Below are positions 1 through 13,352 of a stretch of 64,000 nt of DNA, in pieces. Below the pieces are notes generated by a model. That model did not search any database. It was not told the origin of the DNA and saw only the letters and a list, made by a program, of their open reading frames with translations. Positions within the stretch are counted from its first letter, which is position 1. Every line of letters starts with the position of its first letter. The position numbers and the translations under genes were made by a program. Source of the DNA: Circinella umbellata (taxonomy: Eukaryota > Mucoromycota > Mucoromycetes > Mucorales > Lichtheimiaceae); assembly GCA_025093555.1 (NCBI GenBank), contig JAIWNF010000020.1, positions 434,001 to 498,000 on the forward strand. The letters run 5' to 3'.

Positions 1-2134
1 TGCATGTTTTTTTTGTTCTTGAAACGAATTCATCAAAAAGGAAACAAAGATAACTCATATTACCTATGCTACTCGCATTGCTACTATTGCTCTAAATCTA
101 AATTTACTATTCGAAAGGATCTCAGCACAAGGCTTCAAGGCTCTGTCTCTTTCTTTTTTTTTTGTCGAAAAAAAAAATTGTAAGGATACCTCTTCATGAG
201 GGCAATGACTATGCAATTACGTGTGACATTTCATTTTCTGGGCACAACAACAGAGCTCCTAAGGTTCTGCTTGATAGGTATTACTTTTAGACATAGTTTG
301 AAAATACCAGAGTAAGTTTTTCCAATATAAATTGAGAAAGAATGAAAATCACTATAACGAAATTGGTCTGTGCGCGATAGAATGTTTTGAGTACCTTTTT
401 ACTGGTTACACACTTAAAATGTTGAAAGTAAACTCAATAAATAAATATGCTTTTGGATGTTGTTATCATATATCAGTATAAAATTGATGGGTATTGTTAT
501 TGATATCCCAGAAACGTACTAAATTAAGTAATTTCATACCTTATGAAAAGCTCATAATCCTTCAAAGATAATCAGCAGCCTGAAACAATTGTGTCGTATT
601 CCCACCATCCATATACTTTCTATACAGCATTTACTTTACGGATAATAGTCAAGATTTCTTATATTTTTTTTATTATATTGTTAAGCACACAAGTAAACAG
701 TATATTCCATAGTAGCAGTTTCAAACAAGAAGTACGTATCTATCTTTGATAATATTACACATACACACATGAAATGATAAATTTCTTAAACTTGAATCTA
801 GCGGTATGAACGACCATTTAAATAGTTTGCCTTGTGCCAACGGTATAAAAGGTCTGATGTAAATATTTGAGTCAACATCTGTATACATAGAGGTAGACTG
901 CTGCTTATGAAGATATTGAGCAACGCAATGACATGGACATCAAATGGAACGAATGTAAGTACCGATGAATGTATATGATGCTTGTATAGGGTATTGACTT
1001 CAAATTGTTTTTTTTTTCCAAATGCATTTATATACTACCTTTTAATTAAATCATAATCTGGGATATTATCTCGGCTAATAATATGATTAAAGACGACTAT
1101 AATGATCTACGAGTGTTTGTGTATTAAGTAAACATGACGAATATATTGAATAGTTAGCGTGTAGCCCTGAAATATAATAGCACAACATATGTTATATAAT
1201 ACTTTAATTATATTTATTGAATTTGATAGCTTTGCTGCTTTCCTCTTTCATGTACTACGTACATACATGAGAACATGCCGGACCATAATAGTTGAATTAA
1301 CACTGTTACAATATGCTTGTTGAAAGTCAAAACCAATATCTATAACAAATAATAATTTCAGAACGGATATAAATATACAGAAATTCTTAGAGGTCATCAC
1401 TTTCTCCTTGTGGTATGGCATTATAGTTACTTTAGTACACAGAAATGGACTTGTTCTGCGCACAGTGATGAATGATATCAATAATATTATCAAATGAATT
1501 AGAGCTGGAAAAAGCACATCATACCAACTTCGTTATATAAAACCTTATTTTCATGCATAAGTATTTAGCTCATCATATTTATGATCTATGAAAGAAAAAA
1601 ATATAGTAAACTTAATATATTTTAGAAGCATAATCATAATATACTTCTATTCAAAATATAGGTAGCCATTATTTTTTTTTTATAAGATGAATCCTACACT
1701 TGTTCCCTGTGTAGTAAGTAATTTTGAAGAAATCAGCGTTATCATGCGGCTCGCTTTTTGACATTCAGAGCTTTGCGCCAATTTCCTAATTTAGATTATT
1801 TACGCTCCGCAGGCAGTGTGCTCACAAGTTAGCAAAGAGCGTGGATCCAGTGTAAACCTTCTCTCCATCCATCCATTAGGGGTAAGCCATCCAACTATCA
1901 TGGGGAAATAACATCCAAGGAGGATGTATAGTGTTAGAGAGGATGGATTTAGCGTCTGGGATAAAGGATATATATGGTCGATTTTTTTTTCACTCGAACG
2001 GAAATGAATGGAAACACTCGTTGAATTGAAAAATGAAATGTCGAGCAGTCGAAAATTGGGGGGAAAAAAAAGGCTGCAGTAAAAATTACAGTGGTAACTA
2101 AATTGCTAAAAAATTCTTTATAACTTTTAGCATT
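1..2134. other. AT-rich intergenic DNA, no gene seen
   Basis: I see no coding exon with protein-like composition in this stretch. Open frames are short and rich in F, I, Y and K, as expected for AT-rich non-coding DNA. The part just before the L32 gene (about 1740-1900) is less AT-rich than the rest and probably holds the L32 promoter and 5' UTR. I cannot name a motif in it with confidence. Confidence 0.6.
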
Positions 2135-2684
2135 ATGGTTACGCCTGCTGTTAAACACACGATCGTCAAGAAGCGCACCGCTAAGTTCAAGCGCCATCAA
2201 TCCGACCGTTTCGCTCGTGTTGGTGTAAGTTGATATGCATATTTTAGAACGAAAAAAAAAGAACCACCAATAAAACCAGCAACAATTATAGACGATCGAA
2301 AATCAAAATACTTATAGATACACAAACACACACACATGTATACACATGTATGTATATATATTATTATATGAATATTAGGAATCATGGAGAAAGCCCAAGG
2401 GTATCGATGGCCCCGTTCGTCGTCGTTTCAAGGGTCAAATCCCCATGCCCAAGATTGGTTACGGTTCTGCCAAGAAGACCCGTCACATGATGCCTAACGG
2501 TTTCTTGAAGTTCACTGTCAACAATGTCAAGGAACTTGAATTGTTGTTGATGCACAACCGCACCTATGCCGCTGAAATTGCTCACAACGTTGCTTCCAAG
2601 AAGCGTGTCGAAATCCTCGAACGTGCTGCTCAACTTAACGTCAAGGTTGTCAATGCTGGTGCTCGTCTTCGATCCCAAGAATAA
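2135..2684 (+). CDS. rpl32: 60S ribosomal protein L32 (eL32)
   Basis: This is a component of the large cytosolic ribosomal subunit. There are two exons, 2135-2224 and 2379-2684, joined by a 154-nt phase-0 intron with a GTAAGT donor and a TTAG acceptor. The 131-aa product matches the usual eL32 length of about 130 residues. The family blocks are visible: a basic N terminus ([16 protein letters not shown]), the [17 protein letters not shown] block straight after the intron, and [19 protein letters not shown]. The start was chosen as the first ATG in the exon, directly after a TTTTAG stretch; that could be a 5'-UTR splice acceptor, but I could not find a convincing donor. The C-rich, optimised codons (AAG, GTC, CGT) contrast with the surrounding genes, as expected for a highly expressed gene. 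The gene is convergent with dma1 downstream. Confidence 0.97.
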
Positions 2685-3206
2685 ATTATATTTTTTCATT
2701 GTTTGTTCTTTTGAAATAATAATAAAAAAATTAATAACAGAAGCCAAGGTGGATGATGTTACTTTGCAAAAAAAAAACCCTCAGATTAAAATCAATTAAA
2801 TGCGGTGGATATGGATTAATGATAAAGGATTGATATAAGGGAAAGGCTGAAGGAAAGACGTGATGGAAAAAGGATGAATTTTATTGTATTGAATAATAAT
2901 GTTTATGCTCTTTTCGAACTCTTTCTTTTTAATGTAAACAGTATCAGAATTCTGCAAAACAAAAATTAAAGGGTGTTTTATTTGGTGAGAGAATTTGATA
3001 AGAGAAGAACTAGGGATTAATAATATAGTGGTAAAAAGGCGTCTATGTGTATACTCTGGATGATGATGAACACAAGTTATCTTCATTGAGGCATGTGTCA
3101 TTGGTTTTTAATTTTTTCAACATTTCGCGAAGCTATCATTATTATTAAATGTTATATGAGCTCCCATATTTCATGTTTAGTTGTTTGCTTAACAGTTTCT
3201 TTTCTT

Positions 3207-4566
3207 TTATTTTACCTCGTCAGTTTCCACAGTAACACTTGACTCTAAATCGGCATAACTTCGACACAATGGGCATTGAAAGCCTATCATATACCATATT
3301 AATCATATTTAGTGAAAAACCTTATTTTATATTTTATTTCTATGAGTGCATGTATGTGACCACTTACTAGGATAGTGGCATAGCAACGGTCGGATACACT
3401 TGTAATGAAAAGTATGCTGACATGGTGCCACAAATAAGGCCTGAAAAGGTGCCACGGCGTAAAGACAGATGCAACAGTCTTTGACACCACATTCTGATTC
3501 GGAACAGGCATCATGTTCATCCATGTTATCAATTTCATCCATATCTTTTTCAGTCGGTGTTGATGTAAGTTTACGTAGTGACTGATATGCTTGAAATCTG
3601 GATGACGGAACAAAAAAAAGCTAGTCAATGACAACACTGATGCATTTCTATGCACTGTATTTTTTTTTTTTGTTATTTTATTATTAGGTTACCCAAACAT
3701 ATCCACTTGATGTGTCCGTTTTCGATTGATTTCTAAGCGGAATTTGACGCATCGAAAAATATCTGCATAATAAAAATTAGAATGAGTTTGCTGCTATGCA
3801 TAATAACAACAACAATGATAGTTAAAATTAAGCACAGACCTTGTACTCCTCCTCGATAGTCCACACCTAATTGCAGAACATCACCATCTTTTAAAGGAAA
3901 AGGACGTGATTCCTTGTTTGGCGAGCTTAATCGTACATTGTTTACAAATGTACCCGAAGAAGATTTGGTATCGCGAATATAAAACTACGTATGAAAGACA
4001 AATAGTAAACAAATATTACAATCAGGAATTATTAACCTATTGACTTTTATTTTTCTTTTCCCACACTGAATGAACCTATCAACTTGCGAAAATTCAACAC
4101 ACAAACACACGTCCACACATACAATGTTGTTCGTAAAGAAAAAGAAAAAAATATGAAAACTTACTTTATGACCAATAGTCCATATGACTGCATGTCGTCG
4201 GCTTATCACCTTGTTTCGAAAAGAGATTCGATTTGGAATAAATAATTCATCTGTAAAACGACCAAGTTCTAATGATATATCAGGTCTAACATCTCGTTCT
4301 ATTACGTCGACTCTTACACCTGCACCTCGTGTCGTATCAATACACGGGATCATACGGATCCGTGGTGCTTCTTCAGGTCCAAGACCATCATCTATCGAGG
4401 TTGTATCGTTGGTCTCAATTGTAAATGTAGATAAGGATGATGACAATACAGCTGAATTATCATCAACCTCTCTTCTCAGTGTCGGAAATTGATTATGATT
4501 ATGATATTGCTGTCTGTTGTGATGAGCCCATAAAGGTAACAATGCGGAGGATACAGTGACTAGCAT
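3207..4566 (-). CDS. dma1: FHA-RING E3 ubiquitin ligase Dma1
   Basis: This gene encodes a fungal Dma1/Dma2-type ubiquitin ligase. In yeasts these act in the spindle-position and mitotic checkpoint and in septin control. Five exons read on the minus strand: 4566-4165, 3984-3840, 3762-3693, 3597-3368 and 3283-3207. All junctions keep the frame and give 307 aa. An FHA domain (about aa 100-190) shows LGRF, the phosphothreonine-binding SRRHAVIW block and SSGTFVNNVRLS. A RING finger follows (about aa 240-290): CCICL, the conserved APFQALFVAPCQHTFHYKCI stretch, then CPLC in the last exon. The intron inside the RING splits a Ser codon. The donor of intron 2 is GTCTGT, which is unusual, but the frame and the family alignment (YRGGVQ joined to DIFRC) support it. 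The N-terminal 90 residues are low-complexity and the start is less certain than the rest. Confidence 0.92.
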
Positions 4567-7473
4567 ATTGAGTTGTGTATATTTTATTCAAAAATAGATG
4601 AAAAAAAAAAAAGAAAAAGAGAAATAAAGAAATTACAGACAAAAACAAAAATATTTGATTGAATTTAGTGAGCTGTTTAAATACCTTGCAAAGTTCTTTC
4701 CATGCTTACACAAATTTGGCAGCAAACAAGTTTGGGTAAATCGAGCGGATATCCAAACAAACTTGTATTCTTATTGTTTGTATATAAATCTTGGTATTAT
4801 ATACGACAGAGTGGATTGGTGGCGCCGAAAAAGGTAACGAAAAAAAAAAAAGAGTGAGAAAAGAGAGAAAGAAGCGTAGGTGCGTCATTCACTCGCGCCG
4901 GTTATTTCTCTTCTTACTTCATTCTATTTACTGTAAATCTGCTTTTTCAAAAAACAATATTTGACAGAATCTACACCACAACACGGCTTTTATTTTATTT
5001 TTTCTCAAGCTCTCGTGACAACTTTATTCTCGTGGGACATCTGGAGTTTGTGGCCTATATATTATCATACATTTCTTATAACTATACGCCTATGTCATAT
5101 ACTATTCTTAACATTTGAATATAGTAACAAGGGTTTTTTGTCATGCATTTTTTCTCTTTAAAAAACATAAACGCATGCACTCCATATTATTATTATTATT
5201 CATCAAGCGTTTCAATATATGTGCTTATACATAATCTTACAAATAAATGCAGTAGCAATATAGATTTTCGTTGGTACCTTTCTTCTTTTTATAGTAGTCA
5301 TCGTGATAATCTGCTGTTTCAATTCTTGTCATCATTCCTGTCAGGGACAGTTGGTTACACACTGGTATGATATTAATAAAAACAATAATAAAAATGCGTA
5401 GCAATAAGTGTGTGCCGCTTTTTATTTTTCAAAAAATGTGTGTAACAAAATAGCATTTTACACACGACGCAATTTTTTTTTTTTTACTTCATTTCTTTAT
5501 TGCGATCAACTGAAAAGTAGTGGCTCACGTGTTTTTATTATCTTCTTCAGCAACTATTTCTAACATCAGCGACTACAACACATTCAAAAAGCAAAATAGA
5601 TTTAATTTTTTGATTATCATCCTGACTGTTGCAAGTAATCGATGATTACAGGTTAAAACTTATGAATTCTCATCAGACAAAAGGTTTTAATGCATACAAT
5701 AAAAAAATCTTCGGAATTGTCCGCTACTTTCTCGTTACAACCCAATTAGTATAAGATTGTTGTTTCAAGATACGTAATAATTATTATTATACTGATGAAT
5801 TTAGAATCAATGTATTTTTTGAACAAGTCCATGTTTGTTTACTACATATTAACAGTATCATTATTATAGTATGATAAAGAATATAACACAAGATTATCAA
5901 TATGCTTCTTTGATCGAAAACTTATTTTTTAACAACTTTTATAGCATTGTCAAAATAATATCTATTTGTTTAATGGATCATAATGTCTGAATATTCTTTT
6001 TTTTTAACCAAGCAAGTTTAAGCAAATGAGCATAGAGAACCACAGAGAAAGCTGTATACTTCTAAACGACAAAGACTAGTGCTATTAGTTATACACATAT
6101 TCCTTAATTCGGGCGTTCGGTATAAAACAAAGAATCATGCATAAAGACGTTTTGCTATGCTGCCCATTGTAACATTACACAAAAAGACGTTCTGGCGTTC
6201 TGTGTGTGAACTAAAATAGCAAAGTTTCTTTTTCTTCATACTTATATCATAGCGGTGTCATCAAGAAAAAAAAGCAGTAATGATTTTTGTTGCTATATAA
6301 ACCCAAGTACATTACGCTGAGGTGATGATAACAAAATGTACATACCAATGCTGTAGAAATCATTTATTTTTTGTACTTATATATAACGCATGATAGATAT
6401 CAATGGCGATCACTTTCAATTGCAGGAAGACATATGCTTATTATGCAATTCATGCACCATGACTTTTTTTTATTAGTATTGCTTATAGCAGTGTTTTTTA
6501 CAATTTTTTTTAAATAGGATGTAATGACCGAAAATAATTTGTTGAAGGAAACACGCCACAATGTGCGAGGTAATATTTAATATGTGCTTTCTCTGAATAT
6601 GTATATAATATTGTAAATTAATTGAATATACATGTGTACCTTCTACATTTAATTAATCTAAAAGTTAGTATAATATATATATATGGGGTCAACAGACAGC
6701 TGTTTTTTCAATAACTGTTACACGTATGTGTGTATTCGAGGAAAGCATTATATAAAGGATTTTCTGTACCATAATCTAATACTTTGCTATGGAGTTTTTT
6801 TTTTTCATAAATTCTTAAAATCTTTATGTGGTTTAAAGTCGATTAGATTATAATAAGAATAGCTTACATCATTACACATCTCACATTAAAACTAAAATCA
6901 ATGTATCACATAACAAGTACACCTTTTTGGGTGATAAAGAAAAAAGACACTAATAATTATAAGTTTGGCAATCGACTAATGACCATAATTCCCAGTCTCA
7001 ACAACTACCCGCATGACCTTAGCTACGATACAGTGTCACTGGTTTCCAATGTCAATTAAAGTGGTCACACATGTATTGATTATATATTTTCCAAAGTCTT
7101 TATTAATAATTAGCTAATATTTTGGCCTGGTCCCCTTCATCAATTAACATGTATCCAATAAGAAAGTCATATTATTTCAAGAACATAATCATGTACAGTC
7201 GGTCCAACGCCAAAGGGAAACTACCTTAAACACTAAAAAGAATTAGGTCACATCCAATGTCCGGCTACCAAAAGAGAAAATTGATTCGGGAAGTGGAGGA
7301 GGAGGAGGAGCCTCGGAAAAAAATATTTTTATACATGAAAAAAAAAATGAAGAGCTGCGAACTATGATATAGTATGTGTAAACCAAAGAACTTCTTGGTT
7401 TTGACCACTGGACGGACATTAGATGTGACTATATTCTTTTTGATGTTTAAGGAGTACAAGGACGAGAGTATCC
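4567..7473. other. Intergenic region, 2.9 kb, no gene seen
   Basis: The stretch lies upstream of dma1. It contains homopolymer A and T runs, a few TATATA stretches and many stops in all frames. The interval 5400-7260 has no long open frame on either strand. I found no tRNA-like, rRNA-like or transposon-like signature in it. Confidence 0.55.
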
Positions 7474-8268
7474 TTAGTACAATGTTTTCTCCAATAACCT
7501 GATTTTTTTTTTGATACGTGCTAGCTCTTCTTCATGCTGCTTTTCTTTATCCCTCAGTTCAACAATTACTCTTTTAACGTTAGTTTTCCAGGTTTCATTT
7601 TCAGGAGTAGGAGTGGTGGCTTCACGCTCAAGAGTAGAAGTGCAGTAGGAGTGGGAGTCGTCGTTTGACGTCCCGACGGAGCGAAAGACAAAGCGCGTTG
7701 GCTATATCGAACGCGCTCGCCACTTGCGAGAATGATGTTTATTCCGTCTATAATAAACGATCCCCTGATCTTTTAAAGTGGAAGAAAGCGGAACTACAGA
7801 AGAGATTGAGATATTGTTAGACATAAAAAAAGTAAGATTATTAAAATAAAACTTACTCTTGTTATTCTGCTTTCATAAACTACTCCTGGGCCTGACGCTC
7901 AGAAGTTTGAGCGAAAGACAAGCCGCATTGGCTATATCTAACCGGTTGTACTGTGACGCCTACTTCATCAATAATGAAAGATCCCGTTGTAAAAGACCTA
8001 AGCGGCCAAATGACTTTCAGAGTGCAAAAATACAGAACTATAGGAAAGAATGAGGAACTGTTAGACATAAAAAAATAAGAGTATTAAAATAAAACTTACT
8101 CTTGTATTTTTTTTTAGCTACATGTTTCAAGCCGGCAATGTTGTTATTTAATAAAGAATCATACACTTGTGGGCATGTTTTTTCTCGTAAATTGTTTCTT
8201 AACAAACGAACCTGAAAGGTTGGTTTCCAACAACCTACACATTTTACTGGGTTTGCCATTATTAACAA
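7474..8268 (-). pseudogene. Unrecognised multi-exon gene, apparently decayed, with tandem exon duplication
   Basis: The first exon (8268-8100) encodes a basic, cysteine-containing peptide (ANPVKCVGCWKPTFQ...) and ends at a good GTAAGT donor. Two downstream exon-like units follow: 8037-7857 and 7793-7474. Each is preceded by an almost identical short intron, and the units resemble each other (both contain a GATATAGCCAA-like core followed by TTGTCTTTCGCTC). The first unit runs into a TAG before its donor. In the frame set by the first exon, the second unit runs into a TAG. The last part in another frame reads as a lysine/glutamate-rich helix (VELRDKEKQHEEELARI) ending in TAA at 7474-7476. I do not recognise the family. 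It could be a broken gene or a lineage-specific gene whose splicing I misread. Confidence 0.4.
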
Positions 8269-8969
8269 AATTTCGGGTACTAAAATGCAGAATTATTGGG
8301 GCAACACAAATGAACTTGGAGACATTGGTATGAATCTTGGGAAGTCCTCATAAAAGAGTCGATTTTTATTTTCGACCACGTCATATTGAGAGGAGTTTTC
8401 TTTTAACAGACAATGAAATCAGCAAATGCATGAAATCAGTTTTGCTGGAATTAAAACCGTCTTTCGAAACATTTATAAAAGGGGTACCATAATTTTTTGG
8501 GTACTTCCATTTATGGTAGTAAAAGTAAAGCGACCACAATTTTTCTAGCCTATGGCTTTACTCTTATTTTTATTATTGTTTTTCATTAAATTTCAATAAG
8601 ATATAAAAAATCATAACTGATAATGCTGACTAGAGTACGGGGTATTAATAAGCTGAACGAGATGCACCATAGTATCCAAAAATAAACATAAATCTAGAAA
8701 AAAAAAAGGTACCTTCCTCCAGGCAGACTTTTAAGTACTTTTAGGTACTTCTGAGCTCCTTTAGTGGCGAAGTACCCAACAACCAAGTAAGGAAGGCTTG
8801 AAACCCAAAAATCTAGTCCACTTTAAAAAACAGCACTTTTTTTTTAAAAAAAAAAAACTTCCTCTGGCGTAAACTTAAGAAAAATATAGAGAATTTAATA
8901 ATCAAGAAAAAGGAAAAAATAACTGATGATATACATGTTAAGGTAAAGAAAGAAGTCGAAAATAATGAA
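8269..8969. other. Intergenic, no gene seen
   Basis: This is AT-rich DNA between two minus-strand loci. It has a few short GGTACTT/AAGTACC inverted motifs (8480-8520 and 8705-8780) with no clear function. Confidence 0.5.
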
Positions 8970-11900
8970 CTATTGGGATGTAGGGGTTGGCCGTCGACCA
9001 AAAGTAGGAGTTTTGGTAGCTCGTTGATTTACAGCAATATTCAAAATGCGATCCAACGAAGCTTGATTCAGCAATACACCCTCTGTAGCTGCTCGACGTA
9101 AATTCGTTGACAACTGCCGCAACTGTGTTGTCATGGAAGCCACTTCTTCATTCCGTCGTTTTAATAGTTGTTCTTGACTTTCATGCACCTCTTCCAATTT
9201 TTTTCTTGCATCATTAGCTGCTGTTTCTCTTCTTTTTAATACTTGTATGTCTCGTTCATATTGTTGTATCCGGTCCCTCGATTTATCTGATTCCATCTTG
9301 GTTACCTTTAGCAATTGCTTTTTTTCAAGCTTTAAGGACTCTATTTCAGATTGCATTTTACCCACATAGGTTTCCGCCTTAGCGCGTGCAGTCTGTAGGG
9401 TATGATTTGTCTGGGTATACTTGCGTTTCAACTCTTGGTTTTCCGTTGTGAGTTTCTTGAGCTTTTGTTCATAAAGTCGTCGTACTTCATCTGCTTGTCG
9501 AGTTTCTCGTAACTGCATTACATTTATGGAGCTAGGTTGTCCTGTTGTACGATGGCGCCCACCACCAGTCGTATTATTTGCTGTTCTCCTAGACGTGGCT
9601 GCTGTAGAAATGAGGGGGTGTCGACTATTCCCTACTGGTTTGTGGAGAGCGTCATCGCGCTCTTTTTCTGTCTCCATAATGTGATCGTGTAGCTCGTTAA
9701 GTTTGTCCTCGTATGTGGATCGCATTTGCGCATATTCATCTTCGGACTTTTCTAATTGGCCAACAAGCTCTTTTTTGACAAGCAGGTCAGCTTGTACTTG
9801 ATGTAACATTTTTAATAGATCCTTGCTACGTCGCCGTCCAGATGTTGAAGAGCCATGGTGTTGTCGAGTAGATGATGTCCAGCTAGAAGATAAACGGGAT
9901 GTAGCGACTGAGTTATCTGAATCATCTAATAGTGAGTCAGTCCATGATAATGATTCGCGCTTTGTAGAACCATTTGTTGATTGTGCTGCACCTGATGAAT
10001 TTGTCCATGTTGGTACGGCCTATATTATAATTTTATATTTTTTTAATACAATAAAAGTATTAGCCCTCTTTCTTTTTTTTTTAATAAAAAGCTCAATAAG
10101 GATAAAACTAAACATCACTATCTTACCAAAGCTTCTAACTCGCCATCAGAATCTTCAAAATCATCACCATTCCCACAACTTATAGAAGATGCTCCAGAGT
10201 CGTTATTATTGATAATAAAAGGATCTTCCTCGTCTAGTGTTGTATTAATTCTTGGTTTATCAATAACGTTGAAATTCCCATTGTGGTCACGTTCGGCGGA
10301 ACAATGAAATATATCGCTCGTGGGTTTTTCTTCTATTACACCTGATAATTCCTGTATCACAGTTTCATCTTGAGACTGTGACCAAACAAACAGTAAATTG
10401 TTTGTATTTTCGCTAAGTAAAGTTTAGAATCAGGAACCAACAGAGATCCCCCAATCTAAAATTATTGTAACTCTCACTAAAAATGCTTTTTGGGTAATCA
10501 TTAACTGAAGAAAATGAAATTCTTTACCCTTCTTTTTTGTCTTCCGTTATTATCGTGGGTGTTGAATTGTTGATGCTTCCCGGTGTCGAATTCTGGCTTT
10601 ATACAGAATGGTGTAATATGTCAAATGAAAAAAAAAATTTAAGGATAAGAAAGAGGTCATTATTAGAAACAAAGTAGAGAGAAAAAAAAAGATAGATGAA
10701 TAATAATATGCATGAATTGAATTTTCTTTCAACTCACATCATTGGTTAGCTCCATCATGTGAAGCAGCTCTTCTGTAGAAGTATTTGTAGTATTATTGTT
10801 GGTACTATCACCACCACGTTTCCTACTATGTGTTTTCATTCGTTGAGCAATTGGAACATATTTACGTTTTTGTCGACGTCCAGATAAAGTTACAACGGGT
10901 CGATAAATAGCTTTCATGTTGTCACGATGGTCGATAAATGTAGAACACGACGCATCTGCTGCAGCTCCATATCGACCTGGTACTGTACTTGAATGTGAAG
11001 GGTAGAGTTCTTCTGTGCTATGTACTGTATTACCAAAAGTCAATGCACTGGTGCTCACCGTGGTGGGAGATGTTGGACTTCTCAGCAATGGTTCTCCACC
11101 AGCGGTAGCAATGGCAGCAGAAGTCACATTTACAGTAGCTAAAAGGTTATGCGCCTCAGATAGCTGCAGTTTCAGTGCCTCCACAGTCTCAGCATATCGT
11201 CGAATGACCGGATGAGCCTCAGTAATCACATGGTCAGGTGAAGTTTGTGCTAGCAATGTGTCTCTTTCGCTTTGAATCCTTGCTAATTCAGCTGATGTTT
11301 CTTGATTATACTGGCGCATTCGGGCCAATTCCTCCTGTTGCTGGCCGTATTGATGTTGCATAAATAAATGGTTATCATTATTGTTATTATCAGAAGGTGA
11401 AAATGATTGATGATACTGTTGCTGCTGCTGTGGATGATGGTTCTGGACTTTTTGTAAAATAGACATTTGCATTTTTAGTTGGGAAAGTTTGGAGCGTAAA
11501 AACTGAAGCTCATCTGGGCTCCCTTCATAATCATGATTGATTTCAACCCGGTTCTGAATATTCCGTGCTCGGCCGGCATATTTTAGTGTATTCAGAGACT
11601 TCATATAATCTGTATCCGCAGGGCTTACGCAGGCAAGCATTAGTGTGTGACTGTTGCCTCCCAAACTATCCTGTAGCAATCTTGTCAGCTTACTGTCGCG
11701 GTAAGGGACATGAGTCCCCTTACGGGTTTCGTCGCCGAGTGCTGAAATGACATTTCCCAAAGCCAATAAACCCGTGTTGATGGATATACCTTCTTTTTGT
11801 CGGTCACCAATCGTTCGCTTAAGCTATCATATATCAACGTATATATAAAGAACAAAAGTATGTCAATATTTTTCTCTTCCAAAGGTTAATAATAGCAGCA

Positions 11901-13352
11901 AGAGAAAAGACGGAGGAGGTATGCATATGGTAAAATCTATGTTTTTTTTTACCCTTTCTGATCCTGCCAAGTCCACAAAATGAAACTTGGATGCAATGCG
12001 TTTCACAATCGCTAAATTGTCGATCGATGCTGTGGTACTGTCTTCTTTATTGTTATCAACTGACAATTGTTGTTTTAATAGAACAGAAAAAACAGCATGG
12101 GACCGAGAAGATGCGGCGTTTACATCTGTTGATCCCGTTGCTCTGTAAGCAGCTCCTTGCCGTAAAAGCCTAGAGTATAAGAAGAATAAAAAAGAGTAAT
12201 CATATAGTATGTAATCAATATACTTATTTTGAGACATATGCATACATAAACATAACCACCGCCACGGTTTTTCTTCTTTTTACCCCAATAGCTCTTTTGC
12301 ATTATAAACTCGTTCTTCACGAACACCAGCCCAATAAATGCTACCATCCAAAGCTTCACGTATTGACGGGTGTGTTTCCGCACTGTCGCGATGAGGTTCT
12401 AAAAGATCATTCAGATCTTCATGATATAATTCCAGGAATGATACATAAACTTGGAAGGGATCCTCTTTTTGTTCTCCTTTTGTCTTGGATTTTTCTAACG
12501 CGTCAAAAAGTCCATGTGCAAAACGATGAACGATACCTTAAATTAAATTTGGGAATTAAGTTAGTATATGGACCAAAAAAGAGTTCTGGACTATAAAAAA
12601 TAAAAATAAATCATGTACAAAATTATATATAATACCTTCATCTCTTCCATCACTTTGATCTAGTATACTATCAGTACCAGTACCCATACTGTAGGTTTTT
12701 CCAGAACCTGTTTGACTAATGTTATATATTTATATAAATTTCAAATTTAAGGTTATATTTGAGGAGAAAGGAACGATTGAGGGGGTTAGTTAAAGGAAAA
12801 GTGGGAAAAAAAAGTGAGGTCCCAAGAAGAGTGTATCGCCTCAATTTCTTATGTTCCTCCCTCTTTCTTTGATGTACAGTAAAACTCTCTCCTTCTTATC
12901 GCTTGTTTGATTTATTTTTATGCAACAAAACAAAATAATAAAAAAATAACATACCCATATGCTAGAATGGTGACATTATTTCTAAATATATGCATATTAG
13001 TATTCAGATAACTTACAATATGCTAAAACATATAAACAGAAGATTGTTGTTATTATTTACCCCTCAATGTAACGATCGACTAATGGTACCACTGTATCAT
13101 TATAAACGTCTTCTTGCGTTGAATTAGGCTTAAAAATATGATCAAAAGTAAATGTTCTATCTGAACCTAAGAAAATCCGAGGTTCGTCTGTGGCAAACGT
13201 GATGCATTCCTGATAGTTAGCTGCTTGCTCTTTGGCATTGAGTGGTCGGACTCGCAAGGCCACTCTAAAGTTGAAACGAAAATGTCAGCTCTGAAAAAAA
13301 TAATAAATAATTCATTGTCATCTTTTATGTACCTGACAGCAGTAGTCGCCAT
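8970..13352 (-). CDS. Kinesin-4 family motor (KIF4/KIF21-like chromokinesin)
   Basis: This is a plus-end microtubule motor with an N-terminal motor domain. The proposed exons are 13352-13333, 13264-13061, 12981-12955, 12715-12636, 12536-12284, 12169-11953, 11823-10738, 10592-10528, 10412-10127 and 10019-8970. They splice in frame to about 1095 aa. Motor hallmarks: [13 protein letters not shown] near the start, the P-loop GQTGSGKT at about aa 84-91, SSRSH (switch I), DLAGSER at about aa 261-267 (switch II), then the stretch [18 protein letters not shown]. The form [13 protein letters not shown] and [13 protein letters not shown] are typical of kinesin-4. The tail holds coiled coils (about aa 370-420 and 830-1050), serine-rich linkers and a basic stretch ([13 protein letters not shown]...). 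The 65-nt exon 10592-10528 and the start of exon 10412-10127 are my least certain calls. Exon 1 has only 20 nt and the third exon 27 nt. Confidence 0.92.

Noticed and set aside
2088..2134. 5'-UTR intron before the L32 start codon
   Set aside because: A TTTTAG precedes the ATG, but the only GT candidate leaves an intron of about 40 nt, too short to call.
2382..2747. 121-codon frame antisense to ribosomal protein L32
   Set aside because: It mirrors the L32 exon; composition is driven by optimised codons of the sense gene.
10550..10732. Minus-strand frame upstream of the kinesin tail exons
   Set aside because: Phe/Tyr/Ser-rich and inside the intron after the GTGAGT donor; only 10592-10528 fits as an exon.
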